A DNA stretch of 44,717 nt. It comes from Sneathiella sp. (GTDB lineage: Bacteria; Pseudomonadota; Alphaproteobacteria; Sneathiellales; Sneathiellaceae). The first letter of the stretch is position 1, and each line of letters begins with the position of its first letter. The stretch covers positions 1 to 44,717 of the forward strand of contig JAEPMY010000017.1 of the NCBI GenBank assembly GCA_017643685.1, in the 5' to 3' direction. The notes beneath the pieces were generated by a model. The model was not told the DNA's origin and did not search any database. It was given only the letters and a program-made list of their open reading frames with translations. The position numbers and the translations under genes are program-made. This document shows, piece after piece, positions 17,382 to 25,272 of the stretch.

Positions 17382-18347
17382 ATGGCCGTCTATACTCATG
17401 TCTCTGACGAGGCACTGGATCAGCTTCTGGAAGAATACAGCATTGGGGAGCTTCTCTCTTGCAAAGGTATCGCTGAAGGTGTGGAAAACTCCAACTTTCT
17501 GCTGCATACCAGTGAAGGTTTTTTCATTCTCACGCTCTATGAGAAAAGGGTGAACGAGGATGACCTCCCCTTTTTCATTGGTCTGATGCAACATCTTGCC
17601 GATAAAGGGTATGTCTCTCCCCGCCCAATTGAAAACAAAACTGGCCACGCCCTGACAGAAGTTGCAGGTCGCCCAGCAGCTATTATTGAATTTCTGGATG
17701 GGCGTTCAGTTGCTCGCCCAACACCGGATCATTGCGCACTTCTTGGTGAGAGCCTTGCGCATATGCATCAAACGGCGAGTGATTTCCACATTATGCGCCC
17801 AAATGGTCTGGGCATGGGTGCATGGCGACCGTTATTCGAAGCTGCACTTAGGGATGATGCCCGTGGCATGATTCGAGAAAGCGAAAAACAGGAAATTGAA
17901 TCCGCCCTGAACTTATTAGAGGGGAATTGGCCTTCGAACTTACCGCAAGGCGTTATTCATGCGGACCTGTTCCCGGATAACATCTTCTTTCTAAAAAATA
18001 GAGTTAGTGGTGTCATCGATTATTATTTCGCCTGCAACGACTACCTCGCCTATGACATTGCTGTCTGTTTAAACGCATGGTGTTTTGAAAATGACGGCAG
18101 CTTTAACATCACAAAAGCTCGCAAGTTGCTGAGCGCATATGGAAAAGTTCGCCTAATTGAGAAATCTGAGCTAGATGCTCTTCCGCTCCTCTGCCAAGGC
18201 GCTGCGGTTCGGTTCTACCTGACCCGCCTTTATGACTGGATCAACCAAGTGGAAGGCGCTTTGGTAAAACCCAAAAGCCCAGAAGAGTATCTAAAGAAGA
18301 TTCGCTTCCATCGAGATGTAAAAACGGTGCAGGATTACGGCCTATAA
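17382..18347 (+). CDS. thrB: Homoserine kinase (ThrB2 type, APH fold)
   Basis: The enzyme phosphorylates homoserine for threonine synthesis. The 321 residues belong to the aminoglycoside-phosphotransferase-like homoserine kinases of alphaproteobacteria, not the GHMP type. Features are the N-terminal MAVYTHVSDEALDQLLEEY, EGVENSNFLLHT (about 32-43) and FILTLYEKRV. The catalytic-loop VIHADLFPDNIFF (about 191-203) has Asp and Asn at the expected positions, followed by VIDYYFACNDYLAYDIA. It lies 10 bases after ispH. The product is the substrate of threonine synthase encoded about 5 kb downstream (thrC). Confidence 0.95.
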   Translation: MAVYTHVSDEALDQLLEEYSIGELLSCKGIAEGVENSNFLLHTSEGFFILTLYEKRVNEDDLPFFIGLMQHLADKGYVSPRPIENKTGHALTEVAGRPAAIIEFLDGRSVARPTPDHCALLGESLAHMHQTASDFHIMRPNGLGMGAWRPLFEAALRDDARGMIRESEKQEIESALNLLEGNWPSNLPQGVIHADLFPDNIFFLKNRVSGVIDYYFACNDYLAYDIAVCLNAWCFENDGSFNITKARKLLSAYGKVRLIEKSELDALPLLCQGAAVRFYLTRLYDWINQVEGALVKPKSPEEYLKKIRFHRDVKTVQDYGL

Positions 18348-18361
18348 CAGGCCGTGCTTCC

Positions 18362-19102
18362 TTAGTCGAACAGCGCGTCGATTTCGTCCTGCGAGATCTC
18401 TTGGCCGCCTGCTTGTGGACCGCTGAGAGCAACATCACCATCCATCTGCTCTTTATGCTCAACGCCACCAAGCTCACCCAAGTGCTCCTCACCACCGAGG
18501 ATTTCGATCATAGTTTCAATGCGGTCTTCCACGAATTTCAAAGTACCAACAACTTTTGAAATCCGCTGCCCAGTGATATCTTGGAAGTTACACGCCTCGT
18601 AGATCTTCATGATGGACTGGCTAATTGCCTCAGTAATTTCCAGTTCATCTGGGTCTGTCGCATTGAGCTCCAGGCTCTCGTTTTTATCTTCGATTACCTC
18701 GATTGCTTCCAAAATAGAGTTAGTGGCCCCCTCCGTATCGGCAACCACGGCATCCAATTGATCGGTCATCGCATGGATTTTAGGGCCTTTGTCTTGGGAT
18801 TTGATAGAAGAAATTTCTCGGCGAGTATCCATGATCACTCGGGACAATTCTTCCAATTCCTGTTTCAGCTCAGTCGCCTCAAGAACTTCCTTTTTGAAGC
18901 CCTCCAGCACAGTCTCGTCAATTACCGCTGTCGATTTTTGTGAAAAACCTGTGGCGACATCCTCTCGAAGGGATGAAATCGCGCCCAGCAATTCTTCATA
19001 CTGCTCCTGACTAATACCACTCGCACCACCGGTCGGGGTTTCCCCTTCGGCATGCTGATATTGCATTTGCTTCAACTCTGCAGAAAACACTTTTTTAGGC
19101 AT
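18362..19102 (-). CDS. cheZ: CheZ-like protein phosphatase of chemotaxis
   Basis: A 246-residue, strongly helical protein. The phosphatase signature is ACNFQDITGQRISKVV, in which Asp175 and Gln179 (DITGQ) correspond to the catalytic Asp and Gln of CheZ. It ends in EISQDEIDALFD (about 235-246), a tail that may bind CheY and looks like the N-terminal CheY-binding peptide of FliM. CheZ speeds dephosphorylation of CheY-P at the motor or receptor array. The start ATG 19102 (MPKKVFSAELKQ) follows a weak GAGTGAG; in-frame Met codons at 19129 and 19177 lack a ribosome-binding site. It lies on the opposite strand between thrB and rnhA, with no other che gene next to it. Confidence 0.85.
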   Translation of the reverse strand: MPKKVFSAELKQMQYQHAEGETPTGGASGISQEQYEELLGAISSLREDVATGFSQKSTAVIDETVLEGFKKEVLEATELKQELEELSRVIMDTRREISSIKSQDKGPKIHAMTDQLDAVVADTEGATNSILEAIEVIEDKNESLELNATDPDELEITEAISQSIMKIYEACNFQDITGQRISKVVGTLKFVEDRIETMIEILGGEEHLGELGGVEHKEQMDGDVALSGPQAGGQEISQDEIDALFD

Positions 19103-19259
19103 GGGCTCACTCAGGCTCCCGACCGACATATAAATTGGAACTAATGTAGAGGCATTCTGATGGGCCCAGCCTAACATTCAGTTAATTTTCGACAATTTGC
19201 ACTTAATGCCATGGGCTGATGTGTTATAGAGACAGAAACGATCACGAGGTACTCAATAC

Positions 19260-19703
19260 ATGTCTTCAGCAGAAAAAGTAATTATCTACACAGATGGCGC
19301 CTGTTCTGGAAATCCGGGACCTGGCGGATGGGGCGCGCTGCTGGAATATAAAGGAAAACTGAAAGAAATCTGCGGCGGGGAGGCCGAGACAACCAATAAC
19401 CGGATGGAACTGACAGCGGCTATTGAAGCTCTAAATTCTCTCAAACGTCCCAGCCAAGTTACATTAAATACGGACAGTAAATACGTTATGGACGGCATCA
19501 CAAAATGGATGCACAGCTGGAAACGGAATAACTGGAAAACGGCCGCAAAGAAACCGGTAAAGAATCAAGATCTATGGATCGCCTTAGACGAAGCCATTGC
19601 CGCACATGATATCGAGTGGAACTGGGTAAAAGGGCATGCGGGTATAGACGGCAATGAAAAAGCCGATTCGCTTGCCAATCAGGGAATGAATGAATATCGG
19701 TAA
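19260..19703 (+). CDS. rnhA: Ribonuclease HI
   Basis: The nuclease degrades RNA in RNA-DNA hybrids (primers, R-loops). The 147 residues contain the four acidic catalytic positions in [16 protein letters not shown] (Asp12), [13 protein letters not shown] (Glu), [12 protein letters not shown] (Asp) and [12 protein letters not shown] (Asp), plus the basic handle region ([15 protein letters not shown]). CGAGGT lies 9 bases before ATG 19260. The gene is alone between a divergent cheZ and a converging peroxiredoxin gene and ends at a terminator. Confidence 0.97.
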   Translation: MSSAEKVIIYTDGACSGNPGPGGWGALLEYKGKLKEICGGEAETTNNRMELTAAIEALNSLKRPSQVTLNTDSKYVMDGITKWMHSWKRNNWKTAAKKPVKNQDLWIALDEAIAAHDIEWNWVKGHAGIDGNEKADSLANQGMNEYR

Positions 19704-19730
19704 AAAAGGGGGCCAGTCGGCCCCTTTCAT
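19701..19730. terminator. Bidirectional terminator between rnhA and the peroxiredoxin gene
   Basis: GGGGCC (19709-19714), loop AGTC, GGCCCC (19719-19724), extended by AAA/TTT pairs around one bulged G. The minus strand carries T6 after the stem and serves the peroxiredoxin gene (stop at 19750); the plus-strand tail is TTTCATTTT. Confidence 0.88.
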
Positions 19731-19749
19731 TTTATGTATCTAAAAAAGC

Positions 19750-20229
19750 TTAAAGCTGCCCCAGAAGTGTTTCTGCATCTGACACCTCAAAGCCGCCTGT
19801 CTCTTCAAGGTTTAGCTGCTCGACAACACCATCATTTACCAGCATTGAATAACGGCGGGAGCGAATACCAAGACCTGCGCCTGAGGCATCAAATTCAACA
19901 TTCATCGCTTTTGTAAACGCTGCATCTGGATCAGCAACCATCCGAACATCACCAGAATTCTGCGCCTTACCCCATGCGCCCATTACAAATGGGTCATTCA
20001 CAGACAGGCAGTAAACCGCATCCACGCCTTTGGCTTTCAATGCATCCAAGTTATCAACGAAACCTGGAAGATGCTTGGCGGAGCATGTTGGTGTGAAGGC
20101 ACCTGGCACCGCGAACAGCGCCACTTTCTTTCCACCAAACAGATCGCTAGAAGATACTTTTGAAGGACCGCTCTCTGTCATTTCCATCAAGTCGACAGAA
20201 GGTAATTTGTCACCGACGCTAATAGTCAT
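19750..20229 (-). CDS. Peroxiredoxin, Prx5 type
   Basis: A thiol peroxidase reducing hydrogen and alkyl peroxides. The 159 residues carry the peroxidatic site PGAFTPTCS with Cys49, the AVYCLSVNDPFVMGAWG segment and LGIRSRRYSMLVNDGVVEQL, all typical of Prx5/AhpE-like redoxins. A further Cys in YCLSVND is conserved in the group but is not a proven resolving residue; glutathione or glutaredoxin could be the reductant, which would fit gshA in this window. AGGGATGA precedes ATG 20229. It is transcribed from its own likely promoter at 20274-20301. Confidence 0.93.
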   Translation of the reverse strand: MTISVGDKLPSVDLMEMTESGPSKVSSSDLFGGKKVALFAVPGAFTPTCSAKHLPGFVDNLDALKAKGVDAVYCLSVNDPFVMGAWGKAQNSGDVRMVADPDAAFTKAMNVEFDASGAGLGIRSRRYSMLVNDGVVEQLNLEETGGFEVSDAETLLGQL

Positions 20230-20273
20230 TTGTCATCCCTATTCTGTATTAGAGTTATTTTGAATTGGAGAAT

Positions 20274-20301
20274 AGCATACCTGACCTTTTGCGCCAGCCA
20301 A
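20274..20301 (-). promoter_or_regulatory. Possible promoter of the peroxiredoxin gene
   Basis: Minus strand: -35 TTGGCT (20301-20296), 16-base spacer, -10 TATGCT (20279-20274), about 45 bases before the start codon. Confidence 0.4.
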
Positions 20302-20323
20302 ACAGTCTAGGCTGTGTGGTCTA

Positions 20324-21166
20324 TCACTTGATCAGCACTCGCTCCTCCAGGGACATATCTTTATCCAGAAATGTCACCACAACTTCCCGACCTTCCAGTG
20401 GCTTGTCCCTATCGACAAGATCCGCTGTAATTCGGAAGATAGATTTACGGCCTGCCATTTCAATGACCGGGGGTGATATTTCAAAATAATCACCATCCTC
20501 TCCCTCTACAATCAGCATCGGCTGTTTCAAATGCGAATTAGCTTCAATAACGATTTCCAACTCGCTACTGTTAGTACTTGCCGCTGACACGGCTTCGATA
20601 TGTGATTGGGAAGTGAAAAACGGAGGGACTGTATCACGGTATTCATTTAACAGCTTTGCGTGATCTGAAAGAACATCCGCCTCTGCCGGCAATGAAAGAG
20701 AGAGTGTCTGCTGCACAGGAACACAAACCTGTTCACAAACACCGTATGAAAACTCCAACGAAGCAGTTATGGGCTTGCCTGCCTCTTTCAAGGTCACACG
20801 GAGGGGGAAAATAACTTCAGATTTATATCCCCAACTTTGAATACCGAAGCTATCGAAGGAGTAAGGACGTGGCCATTCGACGGCAATTGATTGAATATTA
20901 TCATTACCCTGCCATTTAAAAATCGGCGGTAGTCCGGACGATCCAGGACTACGCCAGTAGGTTTTCCACCCCTCTTGCATCTGAACTTGAACACCCAACA
21001 GAATTTCATGCTGACCTTCTGTCCCGATCCGTTCAGAAATCAGCCTGGTCCGAACCATATCTTCTGTCTGCCACTCAGATTCTGCGGCGCCCGCAATCAA
21101 TGGCATGAGGACAATTGCCAAAGTATATGCCACAAAAATCCGAATATTTTGCATCAGAAGCTTCAT
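20324..21166 (-). CDS. DsbD N-terminal-domain-like periplasmic protein
   Basis: From ATG 21166 (MKLLMQNIRIFVAYTL) the protein has 280 residues: a signal peptide (about 1-27, ending LIAGAA) and then a beta-rich domain. The segments WKTYWRSPGSSGLPPIF, WPRPYSFDSFGIQSWGYK and FSYGVCEQVCVP match the DsbD alpha domain family. The pair Cys144-x3-Cys148 would be the redox-active cysteines. It lacks the membrane and thioredoxin parts of DsbD, so it must receive electrons from another partner if it is a reductase. A longer frame to 21232 would place charged residues before the signal. It is divergent from yqgE. Confidence 0.85.
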   Translation of the reverse strand: MKLLMQNIRIFVAYTLAIVLMPLIAGAAESEWQTEDMVRTRLISERIGTEGQHEILLGVQVQMQEGWKTYWRSPGSSGLPPIFKWQGNDNIQSIAVEWPRPYSFDSFGIQSWGYKSEVIFPLRVTLKEAGKPITASLEFSYGVCEQVCVPVQQTLSLSLPAEADVLSDHAKLLNEYRDTVPPFFTSQSHIEAVSAASTNSSELEIVIEANSHLKQPMLIVEGEDGDYFEISPPVIEMAGRKSIFRITADLVDRDKPLEGREVVVTFLDKDMSLEERVLIK

Positions 21167-21208
21167 TTTACGTTTCGCCACACCACATAAGATCAGTAAG
21201 CACATACG

Positions 21209-21237
21209 ATTATATATGATGTGTAACTTCAATTACA
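21209..21237 (-). promoter_or_regulatory. Possible promoter of the DsbD-like gene with overlapping palindrome
   Basis: A perfect -10 TATAAT (21214-21209, minus strand) lies 17 bases from a weak -35 TGTAAT (21237-21232). The -35 falls in the perfect inverted repeat TGTAA-CTTCAA-TTACA (21222-21237), a possible operator for either divergent gene. Confidence 0.4.
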
Positions 21238-21284
21238 TGTCACAATCTGTTTATATGTTTGTATCCTTCGATTGCGGTAATCCT

Positions 21285-21863
21285 ATGAGTAAAAATGAAA
21301 CAAACGACGGTCACTATCTTGAAGGCAGCATCCTAATTGCGATGCCGTCCATGAGTGATCCGCGGTTTAAGAAAACAATCATCCTTCTCATTGCTCATAA
21401 TGAAGAGGGCGCCATGGGAATTGTTCTGAACAAAAATATGGAAGCTCTCAGCTTCAGAGCCTTGCTTGAACAATTAGAAGTCGCCCATGAAAAAGATGTC
21501 GGCAACACACGAGTTCATTTCGGTGGCCCCGTTGATACGGAGCGAGGGTTTGTACTGCATTCAACCGATAAAGTTCACGCGACTTCAACTGTCGTCGGAG
21601 ATGGCATCGCTGTAACCGCTACTTTGGATATGCTGCAAACAATGGCAAATGGTGATGGCCCAGAAAGCAGTTTTGTTGCCCTCGGCTATGCAGGTTGGGG
21701 ACCGGGACAGCTGGAACAGGAAATCCAACAAAATGGATGGCTTATTGTTGATGCCGGTCCGGATCTGGTTTTTGGAGAGCAACTAGCTGGAAAATGGCAA
21801 TCCGCCATAGGAAAGCTTGGCTTTGATCCGGGGCTGTTATCTTCTGAGATCGGGCACGCTTAA
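21285..21863 (+). CDS. YqgE/AlgH family protein (UPF0301)
   Basis: The 192-residue protein starts at ATG 21285 (MSKNETNDGHYLEGSILIAM). Family marks are LIAMPSMSDPRFKKTIILL, EEGAMGIVLNK, VHFGGPVDTERGFVLHS and the C-terminal FVALGYAGWGPGQLEQEI. YqgE/AlgH proteins are widespread and soluble; their molecular role is not settled, and AlgH was linked to alginate regulation only in Pseudomonas. A longer reading to 21105 would overlap the divergent DsbD-like gene and lacks conservation. The weak GCGGTAA precedes the start. It converges with the acetyltransferase gene with a 2-base gap. Confidence 0.93.
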   Translation: MSKNETNDGHYLEGSILIAMPSMSDPRFKKTIILLIAHNEEGAMGIVLNKNMEALSFRALLEQLEVAHEKDVGNTRVHFGGPVDTERGFVLHSTDKVHATSTVVGDGIAVTATLDMLQTMANGDGPESSFVALGYAGWGPGQLEQEIQQNGWLIVDAGPDLVFGEQLAGKWQSAIGKLGFDPGLLSSEIGHA

Positions 21864-21865
21864 AC

Positions 21866-22465
21866 TCAAACGTGTTGAGCATTACTACCGATCGGATCAC
21901 CTTTTAAAATAGCAAACAACAGATGGTCCTGCCAAATCCCGTTAATACAAAGATACTGACGCGCATACCCTTCACGGCTGAAACCAGCCTTTTGAAGCAA
22001 TGACGCACTTGGCACATTTTCTGGCAGACAAGCGGCTTCAATTCGGCGAAGCTGATAGTCGTTAAATAGAACAGGTAACAAACCTGTTATAGCCTCGTAC
22101 ATATACCCACTTCGGATATAAGGAAGGCCTGTCCAATAACCCATAGTACCCGTTTGTGCGACACCCCGGCGGACATTTCCAACGGTTATGCTACCAACAA
22201 GTTTGTTATCGTCTCTTCTAAACAGGAAGAACGCATAGCCGGCATCAGCACGGGCATCATTGCTGTAACGTCTAATCCGGTCCCGAAAACTGCGTTGGGT
22301 CAGACAGTCAGATTGCCACACCGGCTCCCATGGAATGAGATGGGGGCGGCTCTCTTCGCGTACTGACGACCATTCTCCCCAATCTTCTGGTTCGGGCGCC
22401 CGAATGTACAACCGCTCCGTAAAAACGGTCTTTGGCCTTCGGGTCCCGAGAAGATTTTTAAGCAC
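21866..22465 (-). CDS. GNAT N-acetyltransferase, RimJ/RimL type
   Basis: The 199 residues include ERLYIRAPEPEDWGEWSSVR (17-36), the acetyl-CoA-site region LVGSITVGNVRRG and MGYWTGLPYIRSGYMYEA, and a C-terminal LRRIEAACLPENVPSASLLQ then KAGFSREGYARQYL, all RimJ/RimL features. RimJ-like enzymes acetylate N-termini of ribosomal or other proteins; the substrate here is unknown. It is the last gene of the thrC - M16 protease - acetyltransferase series and starts 44 bases after the protease stop. Confidence 0.9.
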   Translation of the reverse strand: MLKNLLGTRRPKTVFTERLYIRAPEPEDWGEWSSVREESRPHLIPWEPVWQSDCLTQRSFRDRIRRYSNDARADAGYAFFLFRRDDNKLVGSITVGNVRRGVAQTGTMGYWTGLPYIRSGYMYEAITGLLPVLFNDYQLRRIEAACLPENVPSASLLQKAGFSREGYARQYLCINGIWQDHLLFAILKGDPIGSNAQHV

Positions 22466-22509
22466 CTTACCCTCGCATATAAAAACGCGACCTTTATATC
22501 AGTCGCCTC

Positions 22510-23769
22510 TTATGCAAATCTTGCCGCAAATCGATCATAGGTTTCAAGGTTTTTGATAGGGCCAAGGGCAGCTACCGTTGGGGTCACGCCAATGAAAAGA
22601 CGCTTTGCAAGGTTTTGGACCTGTTCCAACGTCACATTATCTATCTCTGCTGCAATCTCGGCTGCAGGGACAACCCGATCATAGATCAAAGTTTGGCGGG
22701 CATGTACTTCACACCGAGCAGCGGGGCTCTCCTGCCCCATCAGCAAGCCAGCCTTTTGCTGCGCACGAGCCCGGTTCAGTTCTGCTTCGGTAATATCTTC
22801 GGTAGATTTCTGCAATTCGTCTACCAATACCGCTGCAAGGTCCGCAATCTGCCCCTCTCCTGTTCCCGCATAAACCGAGAACAACCCCGAATCCATAAAA
22901 GATGAGGAGAAAGAAAAGATGGAATAACATAGACCGCGATTTTCACGCACTTCCTGAAACAGACGAGACGACATCCCCCCGCCTAGCAAGGCAGACAAAA
23001 TTTGCACCGCGTAAAAATCACCATCCGAATAAGCAAGCCCCGGAACAGACAGAGCTAAATGCACCTGCTCCAGGTCACGATTCTCCCGATAGTCACCGCC
23101 CTGATAATCGGCAGCATCCGCGTTGCTCGCACCTTCGGTTGGTAAATGATCGAACATTTTCTCTGCAAGCTCTACCATCTGCTCGTGCTCAACACCACCG
23201 GATGCGCTCAAGACCATCCGCGGCGCACTATAGCGTGCACCCATATATCCAGAGATCATGTCACGGCTAAAGCCCCGCACCCGCTCGGCAGTTCCAAGAA
23301 TAGAACGTCCTAGCGCCTGATCAGGGTAAGCTGTCTCCTGCAGATGATCGAAGATGATATCGTCAGGCGTGTCATTGGCCTGACCGATTTCCTGAACGAT
23401 TACTTCTTTTTCACGGGTAAGTTCAGTCTCATCAAAAGTCGAGTTTTGCAAAATGTCAGACAGAATATCCACTGCAAGCGGCGCATCTTCTTGTAACACA
23501 CGAGCGTAATAGGCCGTTTGATCTCGGCTGGTATAGGCGTTCAGATGCCCCCCTACTGCCTCAATCGTTTCTGCAATTTCTTTGGCGCTGCGCGTCTCGG
23601 TGCCTTTAAAGGCCATATGCTCAAGAACGTGGGAAATACCATTTTCCGCCAATGTTTCATGGCGGGCGCCTGTATTTACCCAAACCCCAACCGCAGCCGT
23701 TTCCAGATGAGGCATTGGGTCGGTAACAACACGAAGACCGTTATTAAGGGTCGTGACGTTTTGCGTCAT
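22510..23769 (-). CDS. M16-family zinc peptidase (mitochondrial processing peptidase-like)
   Basis: 419 residues, one M16 peptidase unit. The inverted zinc motif is H47-x-x-E50-H51 in ISHVLEHMAFKGT, and the third ligand probably lies in the REKEVIVQEI region (about 124-133). GGHLNAYTSRDQTAYYARVL and the C-terminal GGGMSSRLFQEVRENRGLCY follow, a pattern shared with the mitochondrial MPP beta subunit and bacterial homologues. Its substrates in bacteria are not known. ATG 23769 lies 20 bases after the thrC stop, so it is co-expressed with thrC, a link kept in many alphaproteobacteria. Confidence 0.93.
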   Translation of the reverse strand: MTQNVTTLNNGLRVVTDPMPHLETAAVGVWVNTGARHETLAENGISHVLEHMAFKGTETRSAKEIAETIEAVGGHLNAYTSRDQTAYYARVLQEDAPLAVDILSDILQNSTFDETELTREKEVIVQEIGQANDTPDDIIFDHLQETAYPDQALGRSILGTAERVRGFSRDMISGYMGARYSAPRMVLSASGGVEHEQMVELAEKMFDHLPTEGASNADAADYQGGDYRENRDLEQVHLALSVPGLAYSDGDFYAVQILSALLGGGMSSRLFQEVRENRGLCYSIFSFSSSFMDSGLFSVYAGTGEGQIADLAAVLVDELQKSTEDITEAELNRARAQQKAGLLMGQESPAARCEVHARQTLIYDRVVPAAEIAAEIDNVTLEQVQNLAKRLFIGVTPTVAALGPIKNLETYDRFAARFA

Positions 23770-23789
23770 GTAGTAACTTTCACTTCAAA

Positions 23790-25181
23790 TTATTTAATTC
23801 GCGATCTTTCCTTGATATAGGACTGCACCGCGTGAATGTCATTGGGCAGTTCATCAAGTTTTTCTTCGCGGTCAAAAAGATCCGACATGTGCGGCGGCAA
23901 ATCAGGATAAATACCTGTTGCTTTTTCTACCGATGCCGGGAATTTCGCAGGGTGCGCCGTGGACAATGTCACCATTGGCGCCGTGTCAGATTTACGGCGA
24001 TCCGCAGCGACCTTAAGCCCAACCGCGGTATGCGGGTCAACCAGCTTATCAGAATTCTCTAGCGTTGCCTTGATGGTGGAGAGGGTTTCTTCCTCAGAAC
24101 ATGCCCCCGCAGCAAAAACGATCTGGTTCAACTGTTTCATATCAACAGCAAACCCTCCTTTTTCGTCAAGATCCCGCATGTGAGATTTAACCTGCTCGCC
24201 ATTTTGCGCACAAAGATCAAACAAGAGACGTTCAAAGTTGCTGGAAACCTGAATATCCATGCTCGGGCTAATCGTTGGATTAACCCCCTCTTTGCGATAT
24301 TCACCAGTGTTGAAGAAACGGGAAAGGATATCATTTCGATTTGTCGCAACGATCAGCTGTTCAATCGGAAGTCCCATTTTCTGAGCGCAATAACCAGCAT
24401 AGATATCGCCAAAATTTCCGCTTGGAACAGAAAAAGCAACTTTTCGATCTGGCGCTCCAAGAGATACGGACACCGTGAAATAATACACGATTTGAGCCAT
24501 TACCCGGGCCCAGTTAATGGAGTTCACCGCGGATACGCCATATTCGTCGCGGAAGTCATGATCGTTGAACATGGCTTTCACAAGTGCCTGACAATCATCA
24601 AAATCGCCATCAATTGCGATATTGTGAACATTGGCATCCAGAACAGTTGTCATCTGGCGGCGCTGCACTTCAGAAACACGCCCTTTTGGGTGCATAATAA
24701 AGATATCAACCGCGTCTCGTCCGCGGGTCGCCTCAATAGCCGCGGAGCCCGTATCACCGGACGTGGCGCCCACGATTGTCACCTTCTTACCTTGGCGGCC
24801 CAGGAGATGATCATAAAGCAGCCCCAGAAGCTGCAACGCCACGTCTTTAAAAGCCAGCGTTGGACCGTGATACAGCTCCATCAAGAAATCGTTTTTATCA
24901 AGCTGGGATAGCGGCACAACCGCTTTATGAGAGAAACTGCCATAGGCTTTTTCCGTCATCTCGCGGAAATCTTCTGGGGAGATGCAATCTCCCAAAAATG
25001 GCTGCAGGACTTCTGCTGCCACTGCTGCGTATGATTTACCCGCAAGGCCGCGAATATCTGCTTCAGACATCTGTGGCCAGGTTTTTGGGACATATAGTCC
25101 TCCGTCCCGGGCCAGACCAGTCAGCACCACCTCTTCGAAATTCAAAACAGGGGCTTCACCACGAGTACTGATATACTCCAC
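23790..25181 (-). CDS. thrC: Threonine synthase
   Basis: The pyridoxal phosphate enzyme converts O-phosphohomoserine, the ThrB product, to threonine. 463 residues starting at GTG 25181 (MEYISTRGEAPVLNFEEV). The cofactor lysine is Lys112 in GPTLAFKDVALQLL; GATSGDTGSAAIEATRGRD and FSVPSGNFGDIYAGY bind the phosphate and cofactor. The N-terminal ISTRG...FEEVVLTGLARDGGLY and length place it in the longer, yeast-like/E. coli-like class. GGAG is about 11 bases and AAG directly upstream of the start. It lies 91 bases downstream of the M32 peptidase gene, so a promoter of its own is possible. Confidence 0.97.
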   Translation of the reverse strand: MEYISTRGEAPVLNFEEVVLTGLARDGGLYVPKTWPQMSEADIRGLAGKSYAAVAAEVLQPFLGDCISPEDFREMTEKAYGSFSHKAVVPLSQLDKNDFLMELYHGPTLAFKDVALQLLGLLYDHLLGRQGKKVTIVGATSGDTGSAAIEATRGRDAVDIFIMHPKGRVSEVQRRQMTTVLDANVHNIAIDGDFDDCQALVKAMFNDHDFRDEYGVSAVNSINWARVMAQIVYYFTVSVSLGAPDRKVAFSVPSGNFGDIYAGYCAQKMGLPIEQLIVATNRNDILSRFFNTGEYRKEGVNPTISPSMDIQVSSNFERLLFDLCAQNGEQVKSHMRDLDEKGGFAVDMKQLNQIVFAAGACSEEETLSTIKATLENSDKLVDPHTAVGLKVAADRRKSDTAPMVTLSTAHPAKFPASVEKATGIYPDLPPHMSDLFDREEKLDELPNDIHAVQSYIKERSRIK

Positions 25182-25272
25182 CTTGCGTCTCCAATTCTGA
25201 TATTGATCAGGGCTTTCGCCATATGCGAATGCCCGCCCAATCTATACTGCCCTTTTCTTAAATAATAGGGCT

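Noticed and set aside
18334-18356. GGCC repeats after thrB as a terminator
   Set aside because: Only four base pairs, and no T-run follows.
24180-24911. 243-codon open frame on the plus strand
   Set aside because: Antisense to thrC, no recognisable motif; thrC has full family evidence.
25182-25272. GCCCT...AGGGC stem before thrC as a terminator of the oxidase-M32 operon
   Set aside because: Five-base stem with a large loop and no T-run after it on the minus strand.
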